Position numbers and translations under genes: made by a program
Shown: positions 57,091-64,000 of the stretch, piece after piece
How positions within the stretch are numbered: the stretch's first letter is position 1
Layout of the letters: each line of letters starts with the position of its first letter
The notes under the pieces: model-generated
Told to the model about the DNA's origin: nothing
Database searches by the model: none
Seen by the model: the letters and a program-made list of their open reading frames with translations, nothing else
Assembly (NCBI RefSeq): GCF_900143235.1
Contig: NZ_FRDF01000003.1
Location: 164,001-228,000 of the forward strand
DNA: 64,000 nt
Direction: 5' to 3'
Source: Erythrobacter sanguineus
GTDB taxonomy: Bacteria; Pseudomonadota; Alphaproteobacteria; Sphingomonadales; Sphingomonadaceae

Positions 57091-57831
57091 TTGACCGAAC
57101 CACTCGACTTCACCGGCAAACGCATCCTCGTCATCGGCGGGTCGAGCGGGATCGGCAACGGCATCGCGCATGGCTTTCGTGCGCGCGGGGCGGCTGTCAC
57201 CGTCACCGGCACGCGGCCCGATTATGGTGATTATCTTGAGGCGGAGGACGCCGATTTCACCGGGCTGGATTACCGCCAGTTGAACCTGACTGACCGTGAT
57301 GCCGCGGCGCGGCTGGCGGCGGATCTGGGCGCGGTCGATGTGCTGGTGCTCAGCCAAGGCACCGTGCGTTACGGACGGCAGGAATTCGCCCGCGAAGGCT
57401 GGGACGCGGTGGTCGACATCAACCTCAATTCGGTGATGGACGCGGCCCGCGCCTTCCACCGCGCGCTGGCACAGAGCAAGGGCGCGATTATCATCGTCTC
57501 CAGCGTGGCCGCGTTCAAATCGACCCTTGGCACGCCTGCCTACGCCGCCTCGAAAGCGGGCGCGGCGAGCCTGACCAAGACATTGGGCGAGGCCTGGGCG
57601 CGCGACGGCATCCGTGTGAACGGTATCGCGCCGGGACTGGTGCCGACCAAGCTGACCAGCGTCACCACCGAACATCCCGAACGCCGCGAAGCCAGCCTCA
57701 AGGCGATCCCGCTGCGGCGCCTTGGCACGCCCGATGACATGGCCGGCGCCGCGCTGTTCCTCGCCTCGCCCTTATCATCCTATATTACCGGGCAGACGCT
57801 GGTGGTGGATGGGGGGCTGACGCTGTCCTGA
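57091..57831 (+). CDS. Short-chain dehydrogenase/reductase
   Basis: 246 residues of the classical SDR fold: cofactor motif VIGGSSGIGNGIAHGF, NAG-equivalent VLSQGT, catalytic Ser in IVSSVAAF, and Y-x3-K in YAASKAGAA, with the C-terminal YITGQTLVVDGG. TTG 57091 behind GGGAGAGG. It is co-directional with the acyl-CoA dehydrogenase. Substrate unknown. Confidence 0.9.
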   Translation: MTEPLDFTGKRILVIGGSSGIGNGIAHGFRARGAAVTVTGTRPDYGDYLEAEDADFTGLDYRQLNLTDRDAAARLAADLGAVDVLVLSQGTVRYGRQEFAREGWDAVVDINLNSVMDAARAFHRALAQSKGAIIIVSSVAAFKSTLGTPAYAASKAGAASLTKTLGEAWARDGIRVNGIAPGLVPTKLTSVTTEHPERREASLKAIPLRRLGTPDDMAGAALFLASPLSSYITGQTLVVDGGLTLS

Positions 57832-57897
57832 TTTGAGGGGCCTGATTCGAGGGGCCTGAGTCGAGGGGTCTAATTCGAGGGGCTTGATGCCGGGGGC
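57828..57897. repeat. 14-bp tandem repeat, five units
   Basis: Units CTGATTTGAGGGGC, CTGATTCGAGGGGC, CTGAGTCGAGGGGT, CTAATTCGAGGGGC and TTGATGCCGGGGGC run head to tail. The first contains the SDR stop codon. No coding role is seen. Confidence 0.85.
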
Positions 57898-58020
57898 CGG
57901 AATCGGGATGTCGGGCAGCCCCGGACAAGCGGATTTTGCCTTTGTCGCATTGCTGCAATCCAGTCACGAACGCGTCACACGACGCGCTCAATCCGCCTTG
58001 CATCACCATGCGGGGCAGAC

Positions 58021-58695
58021 ATGGACGTCATCAATATTTTCCTCACTGGCGAGCTGGGCGAAAGCCTTGATGATTTCGTCCATGACCAGCACCGTTTCAC
58101 CTTCGACCACTTGGGCCCCGATGGCCCGCGGCGGCTGGTCGAAGGGCCGATGTGGGCCTTTGTCGACTGGGTGATGGACGATCTTGCGGGGCTTGAAATG
58201 TGCCGCCGGTTGCGCGCCGATCTGCGCACCGCCGATGCCCATGTGACGATGGTGCTGGAGGAGGACGATCCCGAAGACCGCCGCCGTGCATTGCGGGCCG
58301 GGGCGGATGATTACGTGATCGGCCCGCTGACGCGCACCGCGGTGCTTGACCGGGTCCTGGCGCTGCAATCACGCGGGGCTGAACGTCACGCCACCCGCCG
58401 GTTCGAGGCAGGTGCGCTCAGCATCGACATGGCTGCATTGCAGGCGCGCTGGAATGGTGAGCCGATCATGCTGCGCCCCAATGAATTCCGGCTGCTGCGC
58501 TTCTTTGCCGAAAATCCCAACCGGGTGCTGACCCGCGAGGATCTGATCAGCGGTCTCGGCAAGCGCGAACCCCCGATTGACGAACGCACCGTCGATGTCT
58601 GGATCGGCCGGTTGCGCCGCGCGATCAAGGCGGCAGGCGGCGGCAATCCCTTGCGCACTGTAAGATCGATAGGCTACGTCTTCGATCTGAATTGA
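58021..58695 (+). CDS. OmpR-family DNA-binding regulator with degenerate receiver
   Basis: 224 residues: N-terminal receiver-like domain (1-115) and C-terminal winged helix (125-224; LRPNEFRLLRFFAENPNRVLTREDL, ERTVDVWIGRLRRAIKAAG). The likely phosphoacceptor region FVDWVMDDLAG keeps D49, but the N-terminal acidic pair is missing (NIFLTGELG), the Thr/Ser strand reads MVLEED, and the conserved Lys before Pro is Gly (VIGPLT, G101). Canonical phosphorylation switching is therefore doubtful. No histidine kinase is adjacent. Confidence 0.85.
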   Translation: MDVINIFLTGELGESLDDFVHDQHRFTFDHLGPDGPRRLVEGPMWAFVDWVMDDLAGLEMCRRLRADLRTADAHVTMVLEEDDPEDRRRALRAGADDYVIGPLTRTAVLDRVLALQSRGAERHATRRFEAGALSIDMAALQARWNGEPIMLRPNEFRLLRFFAENPNRVLTREDLISGLGKREPPIDERTVDVWIGRLRRAIKAAGGGNPLRTVRSIGYVFDLN

Positions 58696-58827
58696 GGGGC
58701 GTGGATTGACCACCCCAAAACCAGCTCACCCCCCAAACGCTCACCAACGTAAACACGCTGGAACGGACCCGAAGGGTCCGCAAGCGCGCCCGCAGCGACG
58801 CGGCCGTCAGGCCGTGGGAGCGAGGAA

Positions 58828-58851
58828 GGCGCGGCCCATCGGGGCCGCGCC
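58828..58851 (-). terminator. Hairpin after the TonB-dependent receptor
   Basis: GGCGCGGCCC-CGAT-GGGCCGCGCC is a perfect 10-pair stem 6 bases after the receptor stop on the minus strand, followed only by TTCC. It is a likely, if weak-tailed, terminator. Confidence 0.6.
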
Positions 58852-58856
58852 CAAGA

Positions 58857-61610
58857 TCAAAACATCGCCTTCAGCCCGAAGTTGAAGGCCGTGCCGACCT
58901 GAAAGGTGTTGATGTCGATCCGGTTGCCCTGGAACTCCTGGAATTCGAAGTTGTCACGGCCGAAAATGTTGCGCACCTCGAAGCTCAGTTCCAGCGGTTG
59001 CCCGGCCAGTTTGAGTTCCGAACGCGCCACGAAATCGACCGTCAGGCCGGGATCCTCGACGATGTCGGGCAGGCGGTTGAAGCCGCGCGCCGTCACCCGC
59101 TCGCTCGCATAGTTCAGCAGCACGGTGAGCTGCTGCACCTTTTCGGTATCTTCAAGGCTGAGCGCGAGGTTGCCGACATGGTCCGACTGGCCCACCAGCG
59201 ATGCGCCGTCGATGAACAGCTCGGCCGCACAGCGGCCCGGATCTTCCGGCGTGGGCGCACGCTGCGGACAGCTGGCGCGGTCCACGCTCGGATCGACGTT
59301 GAGGCTTGATCGGGTCCAGGTGTAGTTGGCCATCACCAGAAACTGCTTGGTCTCGAAGAAGCCGCCCCAGTCATAGAGGTCGAACCCGTAGGCGATGTCG
59401 AGTTCCGCGCCGTAAAGTTCGGCGGCGGGCGCGTTGGCAAAGCTGGTGCGGAATTCGCCGGGGGTGATGGTGGCGAAGCTTTCGATCGGATTGTCGATTT
59501 CCTTGTAGAAACCGGCCAGACTGATGCGGTTGGGCCCGCCCATGTAATATTCGAGCCGGGCTTCCGCGTTGATCAGCTGGCTGTCCTGCAGCAACGGGTT
59601 GCCGACGAAGCGGCGGTTCGATTCCGGATCGAAATACAGCTGTTCGACCAGCTCGCGGAACTGCGGACGGGCGATGGTCTTGGACGCGGCGACGCGCAGC
59701 TGCAGATCGTCCATCAGCTCCCAGGTGATCGTCGCGGCCGGCAGGAAATAGTCATTGGCGATATTGGTCGGGGTCGCGCCGGGGATGGGGGTGGTGAAGA
59801 TCGACTGGTCGAGCGCCACGGCCTGCACCGCGTCTTCGTAACGCGCGCCGACCTCGATGGTGACGGCGTCCACCGGCGCCCAACGCAGCTGACCATAGCC
59901 CGCATGCACTTCCAGCGCGGCGTCGAACACGGGGAAAGGCGTCCGCTCGTTAAGGCGGACGTTGAACCCGGCCAGGGTTGCGCCGTTGATGATGTCGCCC
60001 GGCTTCCTGAGGCCCAGTGCTTCGATCGTCAGGGATGCTGCCTCGTCGGGCAGGCTATCGCAGATCGGCCCGCAACCCACCAACACCTGGATCCCGCGGC
60101 TGGACGAACGGCGCCCGACGTCGGAATAGGCATAGCCGATGGTGACATCGAGATTGTCCAGCAATTCGTAGGACAGATCGATCCCGCCGAAATAATTGTC
60201 TTCCTGAAGGTCATCGAATTCGACCAGCGCGCGAATGCCGGTCTGCCCGCGCAGGCCGCCAATATCGACCCGGAACTGGTCGCCAAAGGGATCGCCCGGG
60301 TTGTTGGTGCGGACATAATTGAAGGTGGCGTTGAAGGGCGCTTCGCGATTGGTGCGGGCGAAGCCGCCGCGTAGGTCGATATCAAGCTTTCCGAAATCCA
60401 GTTCGGCCACCATCTGGGTGTCGATCAGCTGGCGTTCGAACCATGCGGTCTGCTGGTCGAAGAAATCGAACCCGCTGTCACCCTGCTGGATATCGGTGCG
60501 GTCACCCAGACGCGCGGTCTTGAGCGAATCGCGGATATACAGATTGGTCCAGCGGATGGTGTGTTCGCCGATGTCGAGACCAAAGCCGAGCAGCGCATTC
60601 ACCAGCACGTTGTTATCGGTGATGAAGGTGGTGCTGGTTTCGAACACCTGGCTGAGATCGGCGCTGCCCGCCTGGCTCAGGACCGAGCGGTTGCGCCAGT
60701 TGTTGCTGATCCCCGCCGTGGCAATCACCCCGAGATAGGCATCCCCGCCCAGATCGAAGGATTTGCCGCCGGTGATGTTGGCGCTGAAGTTGATCGGCAG
60801 ATTGTCGTTTCGCTGCAGGGTCACAAGGTTGGTTGGAAACAGCTGGCCCGCGATGCCGTTGGAGGTCGCCGGATCGAGCGCTTCGAGCCGGTCGCCGCTG
60901 TCGAAGAAGGCCTGCAAGTTCGACGGGATGTCGCGGTTGCCATTGTCGAAGCCGAAGGTGTCCCAGCGGCTGCCGAAATAGGTCAGGCCGTTCTCGAAGG
61001 TCGTTTCGGTATCCCCGCCGCCGCCGAAGCTGACGGTGAGGAAGTCCTCGGTCGGCACGGCCTTGGTGGTGAGGTTGATCACCCCGCCGCCGAATTCGCC
61101 CGGGAAGTTGGCCGAATAGGTCTTTTGCACAAGGCTGGAGGAGACCACGTTGGTGGGAAAGATGTCGAGCGGAACCACCCGGCTGAGCGGTTCCGGGCTG
61201 GGCAGCGGCAGGCCGTTGAGCAGCGCCAGCGAGTAACGGTCGCCAAGGCCGCGCACGAACACGCGGCCATTGCCGACCAGGCTTAGCCCGCTGACGCGGC
61301 TGAGCGCGCCGGCAATGTCGCCTTCGCCGGTGCGGGCGATGTCGGCTTCGGACAGGATGTTGAGCACCTGGCTTGACGCGCGTTCCGGATTGCGGCCGCG
61401 CCGCCCGGTCACGATGATCCCGCCGCCGGGAATCGAGATGTCAGGCTGATCGAATTCTTCTTCGGGCGAAGCGTCTTCGACGTCGGCGGTCAACGCGTCC
61501 TGTGCCGACGGCTCAGCTGCCGGATCAGCGGACTGGGCATGAACGACTGCGGGAAGAGTGAGCGACGTGGTGAGAAGCAGCAGCCCTGCCAGGCGCATGC
61601 CGGTCGACAT
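58857..61610 (-). CDS. TonB-dependent outer-membrane receptor
   Basis: About 917 residues: signal peptide (MRLAGLLLLTTSLTLPAVVHAQ), acidic spacer, plug domain with IIVTGRRGRNPERASSQVLNIL and FVRGLGDRYSLALLNGLPLPSPEP, then GEFGGGVINLTTKAVP and a long beta-barrel ending in Phe (NFGLKAMF). It imports a large or scarce nutrient using TonB energy. ATG 61610 has AAGGGG upstream; ATG 61628 is the alternative. It is co-transcribed with the upstream lipoprotein (gap of about 115 bases). Confidence 0.9.
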   Translation of the reverse strand: MSTGMRLAGLLLLTTSLTLPAVVHAQSADPAAEPSAQDALTADVEDASPEEEFDQPDISIPGGGIIVTGRRGRNPERASSQVLNILSEADIARTGEGDIAGALSRVSGLSLVGNGRVFVRGLGDRYSLALLNGLPLPSPEPLSRVVPLDIFPTNVVSSSLVQKTYSANFPGEFGGGVINLTTKAVPTEDFLTVSFGGGGDTETTFENGLTYFGSRWDTFGFDNGNRDIPSNLQAFFDSGDRLEALDPATSNGIAGQLFPTNLVTLQRNDNLPINFSANITGGKSFDLGGDAYLGVIATAGISNNWRNRSVLSQAGSADLSQVFETSTTFITDNNVLVNALLGFGLDIGEHTIRWTNLYIRDSLKTARLGDRTDIQQGDSGFDFFDQQTAWFERQLIDTQMVAELDFGKLDIDLRGGFARTNREAPFNATFNYVRTNNPGDPFGDQFRVDIGGLRGQTGIRALVEFDDLQEDNYFGGIDLSYELLDNLDVTIGYAYSDVGRRSSSRGIQVLVGCGPICDSLPDEAASLTIEALGLRKPGDIINGATLAGFNVRLNERTPFPVFDAALEVHAGYGQLRWAPVDAVTIEVGARYEDAVQAVALDQSIFTTPIPGATPTNIANDYFLPAATITWELMDDLQLRVAASKTIARPQFRELVEQLYFDPESNRRFVGNPLLQDSQLINAEARLEYYMGGPNRISLAGFYKEIDNPIESFATITPGEFRTSFANAPAAELYGAELDIAYGFDLYDWGGFFETKQFLVMANYTWTRSSLNVDPSVDRASCPQRAPTPEDPGRCAAELFIDGASLVGQSDHVGNLALSLEDTEKVQQLTVLLNYASERVTARGFNRLPDIVEDPGLTVDFVARSELKLAGQPLELSFEVRNIFGRDNFEFQEFQGNRIDINTFQVGTAFNFGLKAMF

Positions 61611-61727
61611 AATGCGAGACCCCTTCATGAATAGGCCTTTGAAAAGTGCCGGCCATTGGGGACCGGGCAGAATGAAAGGGGGAGGCGCGCGCAAAATGCG
61701 GCGCCTCCCTCAATCCGGTCGGCGCGA

Positions 61728-63323
61728 TCAGGCGTCGGTGTAGACCGGCAGCGTGGTGCAGGCACCGGTGCTGCTGCCGAAGTCGAGGATCGACGAATTG
61801 CAGGTCCAGTTGCCGAAGGTCGATTGGAACTGGGCCGCATTCTCCATCGCGCCAACATAGGTGCGGTCGGGGAAGAAGGTCGAACGGCCCGAAGCAGCGA
61901 ACGGGGTCACGCCCGCTTCGCCGGTGCCGTTGATGACTGTGCCCGTCAGCGTGATGGTGAAGGCCAGATTGACATTGCTGCCCGCCGTCACCGCCGCCAG
62001 AGCTTCGGCATCGGTGGTGGCATTGGCGCCCGAACCACGGTCGCCCCGGGCCTGCCGGTTGGTGCCGCCGTCGCAGACGACGGAGTTGATCCCGATCAGC
62101 GCGTCGAGCGTTTCCTGTTCATCGAAGCGGAAGCAGAAGGTGGCATCGCCGTCGATCTTGTCCATCACGCCGTTGGTGAGGCTAAGCGCCGCGCCGCCGC
62201 GCGCGCGCACCATCTGGGCCGAGCCGTTCGAACGTTCGACAAAGGTGAAGTTGTTCACCTGCAGGCGGGTGCGCGGGAAGGCGGCGAGCGGGGTTGAGAC
62301 GCCGTTGGGCGAATCGAGTTCGATGTTCGCATCACCGGTGGTCGAACGCTGGACCACGACAACGGTATCGAGATCGGCCTGCGCGCCGGTATCAACGTCG
62401 AGCGAATCGTCCGACGCGCCGATCACAGCAAGATTGCGAACGCGCACGGTGCCGCCGAAGAACTCCACCCCGTCATCTGAACTGTTGAACGACTGCAGAT
62501 TTTCGATCACCGTGCCAGAACCGATGCCGCCGGTGGTCAGCGACTGCAATTCGTTGCCCGGCGCCAGTTCAAACCCGGAGAAGCGGATCTGGTTGAAGGT
62601 GAATGAACCGGAATTGTCCGCATCATTCGCACCGCCATAGGGAATGGCAACCGCCGCCCCTTCAAGGTTCTGCTGGCAGGTGGGGTTCTGCGAGAAGGTC
62701 GCATCGGTGTTGATCCCGCCGGTGGCGCAATCCGAAACCCGCGCCCGGCCGAGCAGCACGACGCCGCCCCACTGCTGCTGGCTGTTGTCATTGGCAAGGC
62801 CGATGACGTTATCACGGCTGGTCCACACGATCGGGCGATCAGCAGTGCCATTGGCGTTGAGACGGTTGCCGCGGTTGACGATCAGCGCTGCCTGGCCCTG
62901 CGCAAACACGATCACGCCGGGTTCGACCGAAAGCGTCACATTGTTGCCGGTGCTGGAAAAGCCTTGATCAGTGCCGACAAGGGTCTGCCCGCCGAGCTGG
63001 TAGAGCAGGCCCGGAATATAGGGCAGCGTGTCGCTGGCGTCGACGGTGCCCGGCAGCGTGCAGACGCGCCATTCGCCGGTCGGGCCGGTGATGGTGCCGG
63101 CATCGGTCAGGCCGCCGGTCGAATTGATGGTCGGGCAGCCTGCCGCCGGCGTGACGAGCGATTCGGTCGGCGTCGGGGTGGGCGTCGGAGTCGGCGCGGG
63201 CGGGTTGGTGATGTTGACGTTGATGTCGCCGCTGGTGCCGGGCGAGACGATTTCATCCGCGCCGCAGCCGGCAAGAGCAAGAAGGCTGCAACCCAGGACG
63301 AGAGTGCGTTGAATGTTTTTCAC
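61728..63323 (-). CDS. Secreted lipoprotein with beta-helix-like repeats, partner of the TonB receptor
   Basis: 531 residues starting GTG 63323 (VKNIQRT): lipobox LALAGC, a Pro-Thr repeat spacer (PTPTPTPTPTES), and a body rich in short Gly/Asn/Val strands (VTLSVEPGVIVFAQGQAALIV, RPIVWTSRDN, SSDDGVEFFGGTVRVRNLAV, DDSLDVDTGAQADLDTVVV). This resembles a right-handed beta-helix as in pectate-lyase-like surface proteins. Conserved DDGVEFFGG/DDSLDVD phrases suggest metal binding. It is probably a surface binding or degrading partner of the receptor; ligand unknown. Confidence 0.75.
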   Translation of the reverse strand: MKNIQRTLVLGCSLLALAGCGADEIVSPGTSGDINVNITNPPAPTPTPTPTPTESLVTPAAGCPTINSTGGLTDAGTITGPTGEWRVCTLPGTVDASDTLPYIPGLLYQLGGQTLVGTDQGFSSTGNNVTLSVEPGVIVFAQGQAALIVNRGNRLNANGTADRPIVWTSRDNVIGLANDNSQQQWGGVVLLGRARVSDCATGGINTDATFSQNPTCQQNLEGAAVAIPYGGANDADNSGSFTFNQIRFSGFELAPGNELQSLTTGGIGSGTVIENLQSFNSSDDGVEFFGGTVRVRNLAVIGASDDSLDVDTGAQADLDTVVVVQRSTTGDANIELDSPNGVSTPLAAFPRTRLQVNNFTFVERSNGSAQMVRARGGAALSLTNGVMDKIDGDATFCFRFDEQETLDALIGINSVVCDGGTNRQARGDRGSGANATTDAEALAAVTAGSNVNLAFTITLTGTVINGTGEAGVTPFAASGRSTFFPDRTYVGAMENAAQFQSTFGNWTCNSSILDFGSSTGACTTLPVYTDA

Positions 63324-63643
63324 AGCGAGCGGTCCCCTCAAAAACCGAGAATCAAGAAAGCGCCGAAACAGGAATTCGAATTGCGCAGGGTCTCGCTAGG
63401 GGGGCTGCATGACAGAATTCTTGCAGCATGACAGCCGCGTGGCATTTATAGGAATATGACCGAAGAAAGACATTTGTGACAATTGCGGTCTGCGCCAGAA
63501 TGGCAAATGTTACAGCAGTGAAGCACCTAAAATCAGATATTTAAGCTGATTAATTGCAGAAAAATTACAATATTACGGTTTTGTTGCATTCATTGAAAAG
63601 CTGAGTCACTATGCTTCTCGCACAGATAGAGGAGCCTATGCCC
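63324..63643. other. Divergent promoter region upstream of the lipoprotein and TPR genes
   Basis: 320 bases without a gene and clearly AT-richer than the surroundings from about 63440. On the minus strand CTGTCATGC occurs twice (63434-63426 and 63415-63407) and TTGTCACAAAT lies further up (about 63482-63472); each resembles a PhoB half-site, but the 19-base spacing does not fit the standard 11-base period. Confidence 0.4.
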
Positions 63644-64000
63644 ATGTCCGTTACCACCTTTGCGATTGCCATGATCGCCGCTGCCCCGCTCGCCGCTACC
63701 CCGATGGCCGATGCGCCTGTTGTCCGGATGCAATCATCCGCACAGCAAGGCGATCTGGCGGCGCACACGCTGGCCGCCGGACGCGAGGATGAGGCGTTGG
63801 CCGTGCTCCAGCGTGCCAGTGCCACCAATCCGCATGATCCGGCGGTGCTGATCAATCTTGGCATTGCCTATGCCCACAAGGGTGATGATGCGAAGGCGCG
63901 CGCCGCGTTCCAGTCCGCGCTGACCTGCCACGAGGTGGTCGAACTCGACACCGCCGATGGCAATGCCACCGATTCGCGGCGACTGGCACGCAAGGCGCTC
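63644..64000 (+). CDS. TPR-repeat exported protein (3' end outside window)
   Basis: 119 codons to the window edge. The N-terminus is signal-like (MSVTTFAIAMIAAAPLAATPMADA), followed by a tetratricopeptide unit (EDEALAVLQRASATNPHDPAVLINLGIAYAHKGDDAKARAAFQSAL). ATG 63644 is chosen over 63638 because GAGGAG lies nine bases before it. Divergent from the receptor/lipoprotein operon. Function unknown; the C-terminus is missing. Confidence 0.7.
   Translation, partial: MSVTTFAIAMIAAAPLAATPMADAPVVRMQSSAQQGDLAAHTLAAGREDEALAVLQRASATNPHDPAVLINLGIAYAHKGDDAKARAAFQSALTCHEVVELDTADGNATDSRRLARKAL

Overview
The window is a GC-rich alphaproteobacterial chromosome segment built around an almost complete photosynthesis gene cluster (PGC, about 11.1-50.7 kb). 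Type-II reaction centre and LH1 genes, an aerobic (AcsF) cyclase with no bchE, the order bchFNBHLM-lhaA-puhABC-unknown-acsF-puhE-hemA, and no pufC or pufQ together point to an aerobic anoxygenic phototroph of the Sphingomonadales, most like Erythrobacter/Porphyrobacter. The genus is inferred from gene content and order, not from a search. Layout: 1-4.1 kb (minus) holds a tripartite export locus (TolC-like, HlyD-like and an ABC half-transporter whose nucleotide-binding domain has lost every catalytic motif). 4.4-10.1 kb (plus) is a tight five-gene membrane/redox run: a SelD-associated-type FAD oxidoreductase, a TVP38-flavoprotein fusion, a DoxX-like protein, a CNT nucleoside transporter and a CDP-alcohol phosphatidyltransferase. 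A DUF1499-type protein and a lipid-anchored cytochrome c follow. PGC, in order: hemA, puhE, acsF, an unknown gene, puhC, puhB, puhA, lhaA, bchM, bchL, bchH, bchB, bchN and bchF lie on the minus strand, mostly with overlapping start/stop codons. Divergent to them are the regulators ppaA/aerR and ppsR, then bchG, a pucC-type gene, bchP, tspO and a small membrane gene on plus. Next come crtF, bchC, bchX, bchY, bchZ, pufB, pufA, pufL and pufM on minus (a classic superoperon), crtD-crtC divergent on plus, and bchI-bchD-bchO plus a 54-residue membrane ORF on minus. The carotenoid genes crtE, crtB and crtI are not in the window. Regulation: four PpsR/CrtJ palindromes of the form TGTC-N10-GAC(A/G) lie upstream of bchF/ppaA, bchG, bchC and between crtF and crtD. 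At bchF, bchC and bchG the TTGAC of the palindrome also reads as the -35 box. Downstream (50.9-64 kb): an Fe(III)-type ABC uptake system with a Fur-like palindrome, ferredoxin-NADP reductase, an acyl-CoA dehydrogenase and SDR pair, an OmpR-family regulator with a degenerate receiver, a TonB-dependent receptor with a beta-helix-like lipoprotein, and the start of a TPR protein. REP-like palindromes, a 19-bp inverted repeat and a 14-bp tandem repeat mark the intergenic spaces. No transposase, tRNA, rRNA or CRISPR array was seen. Most likely novel points: the catalytically dead ABC exporter, a duplicated bchZ translation start forming a 24-codon mini-ORF between bchY and bchZ, the shared PpsR/-35 promoter design including an apparently leaderless bchG, and two small unassigned genes embedded in PGC operons.
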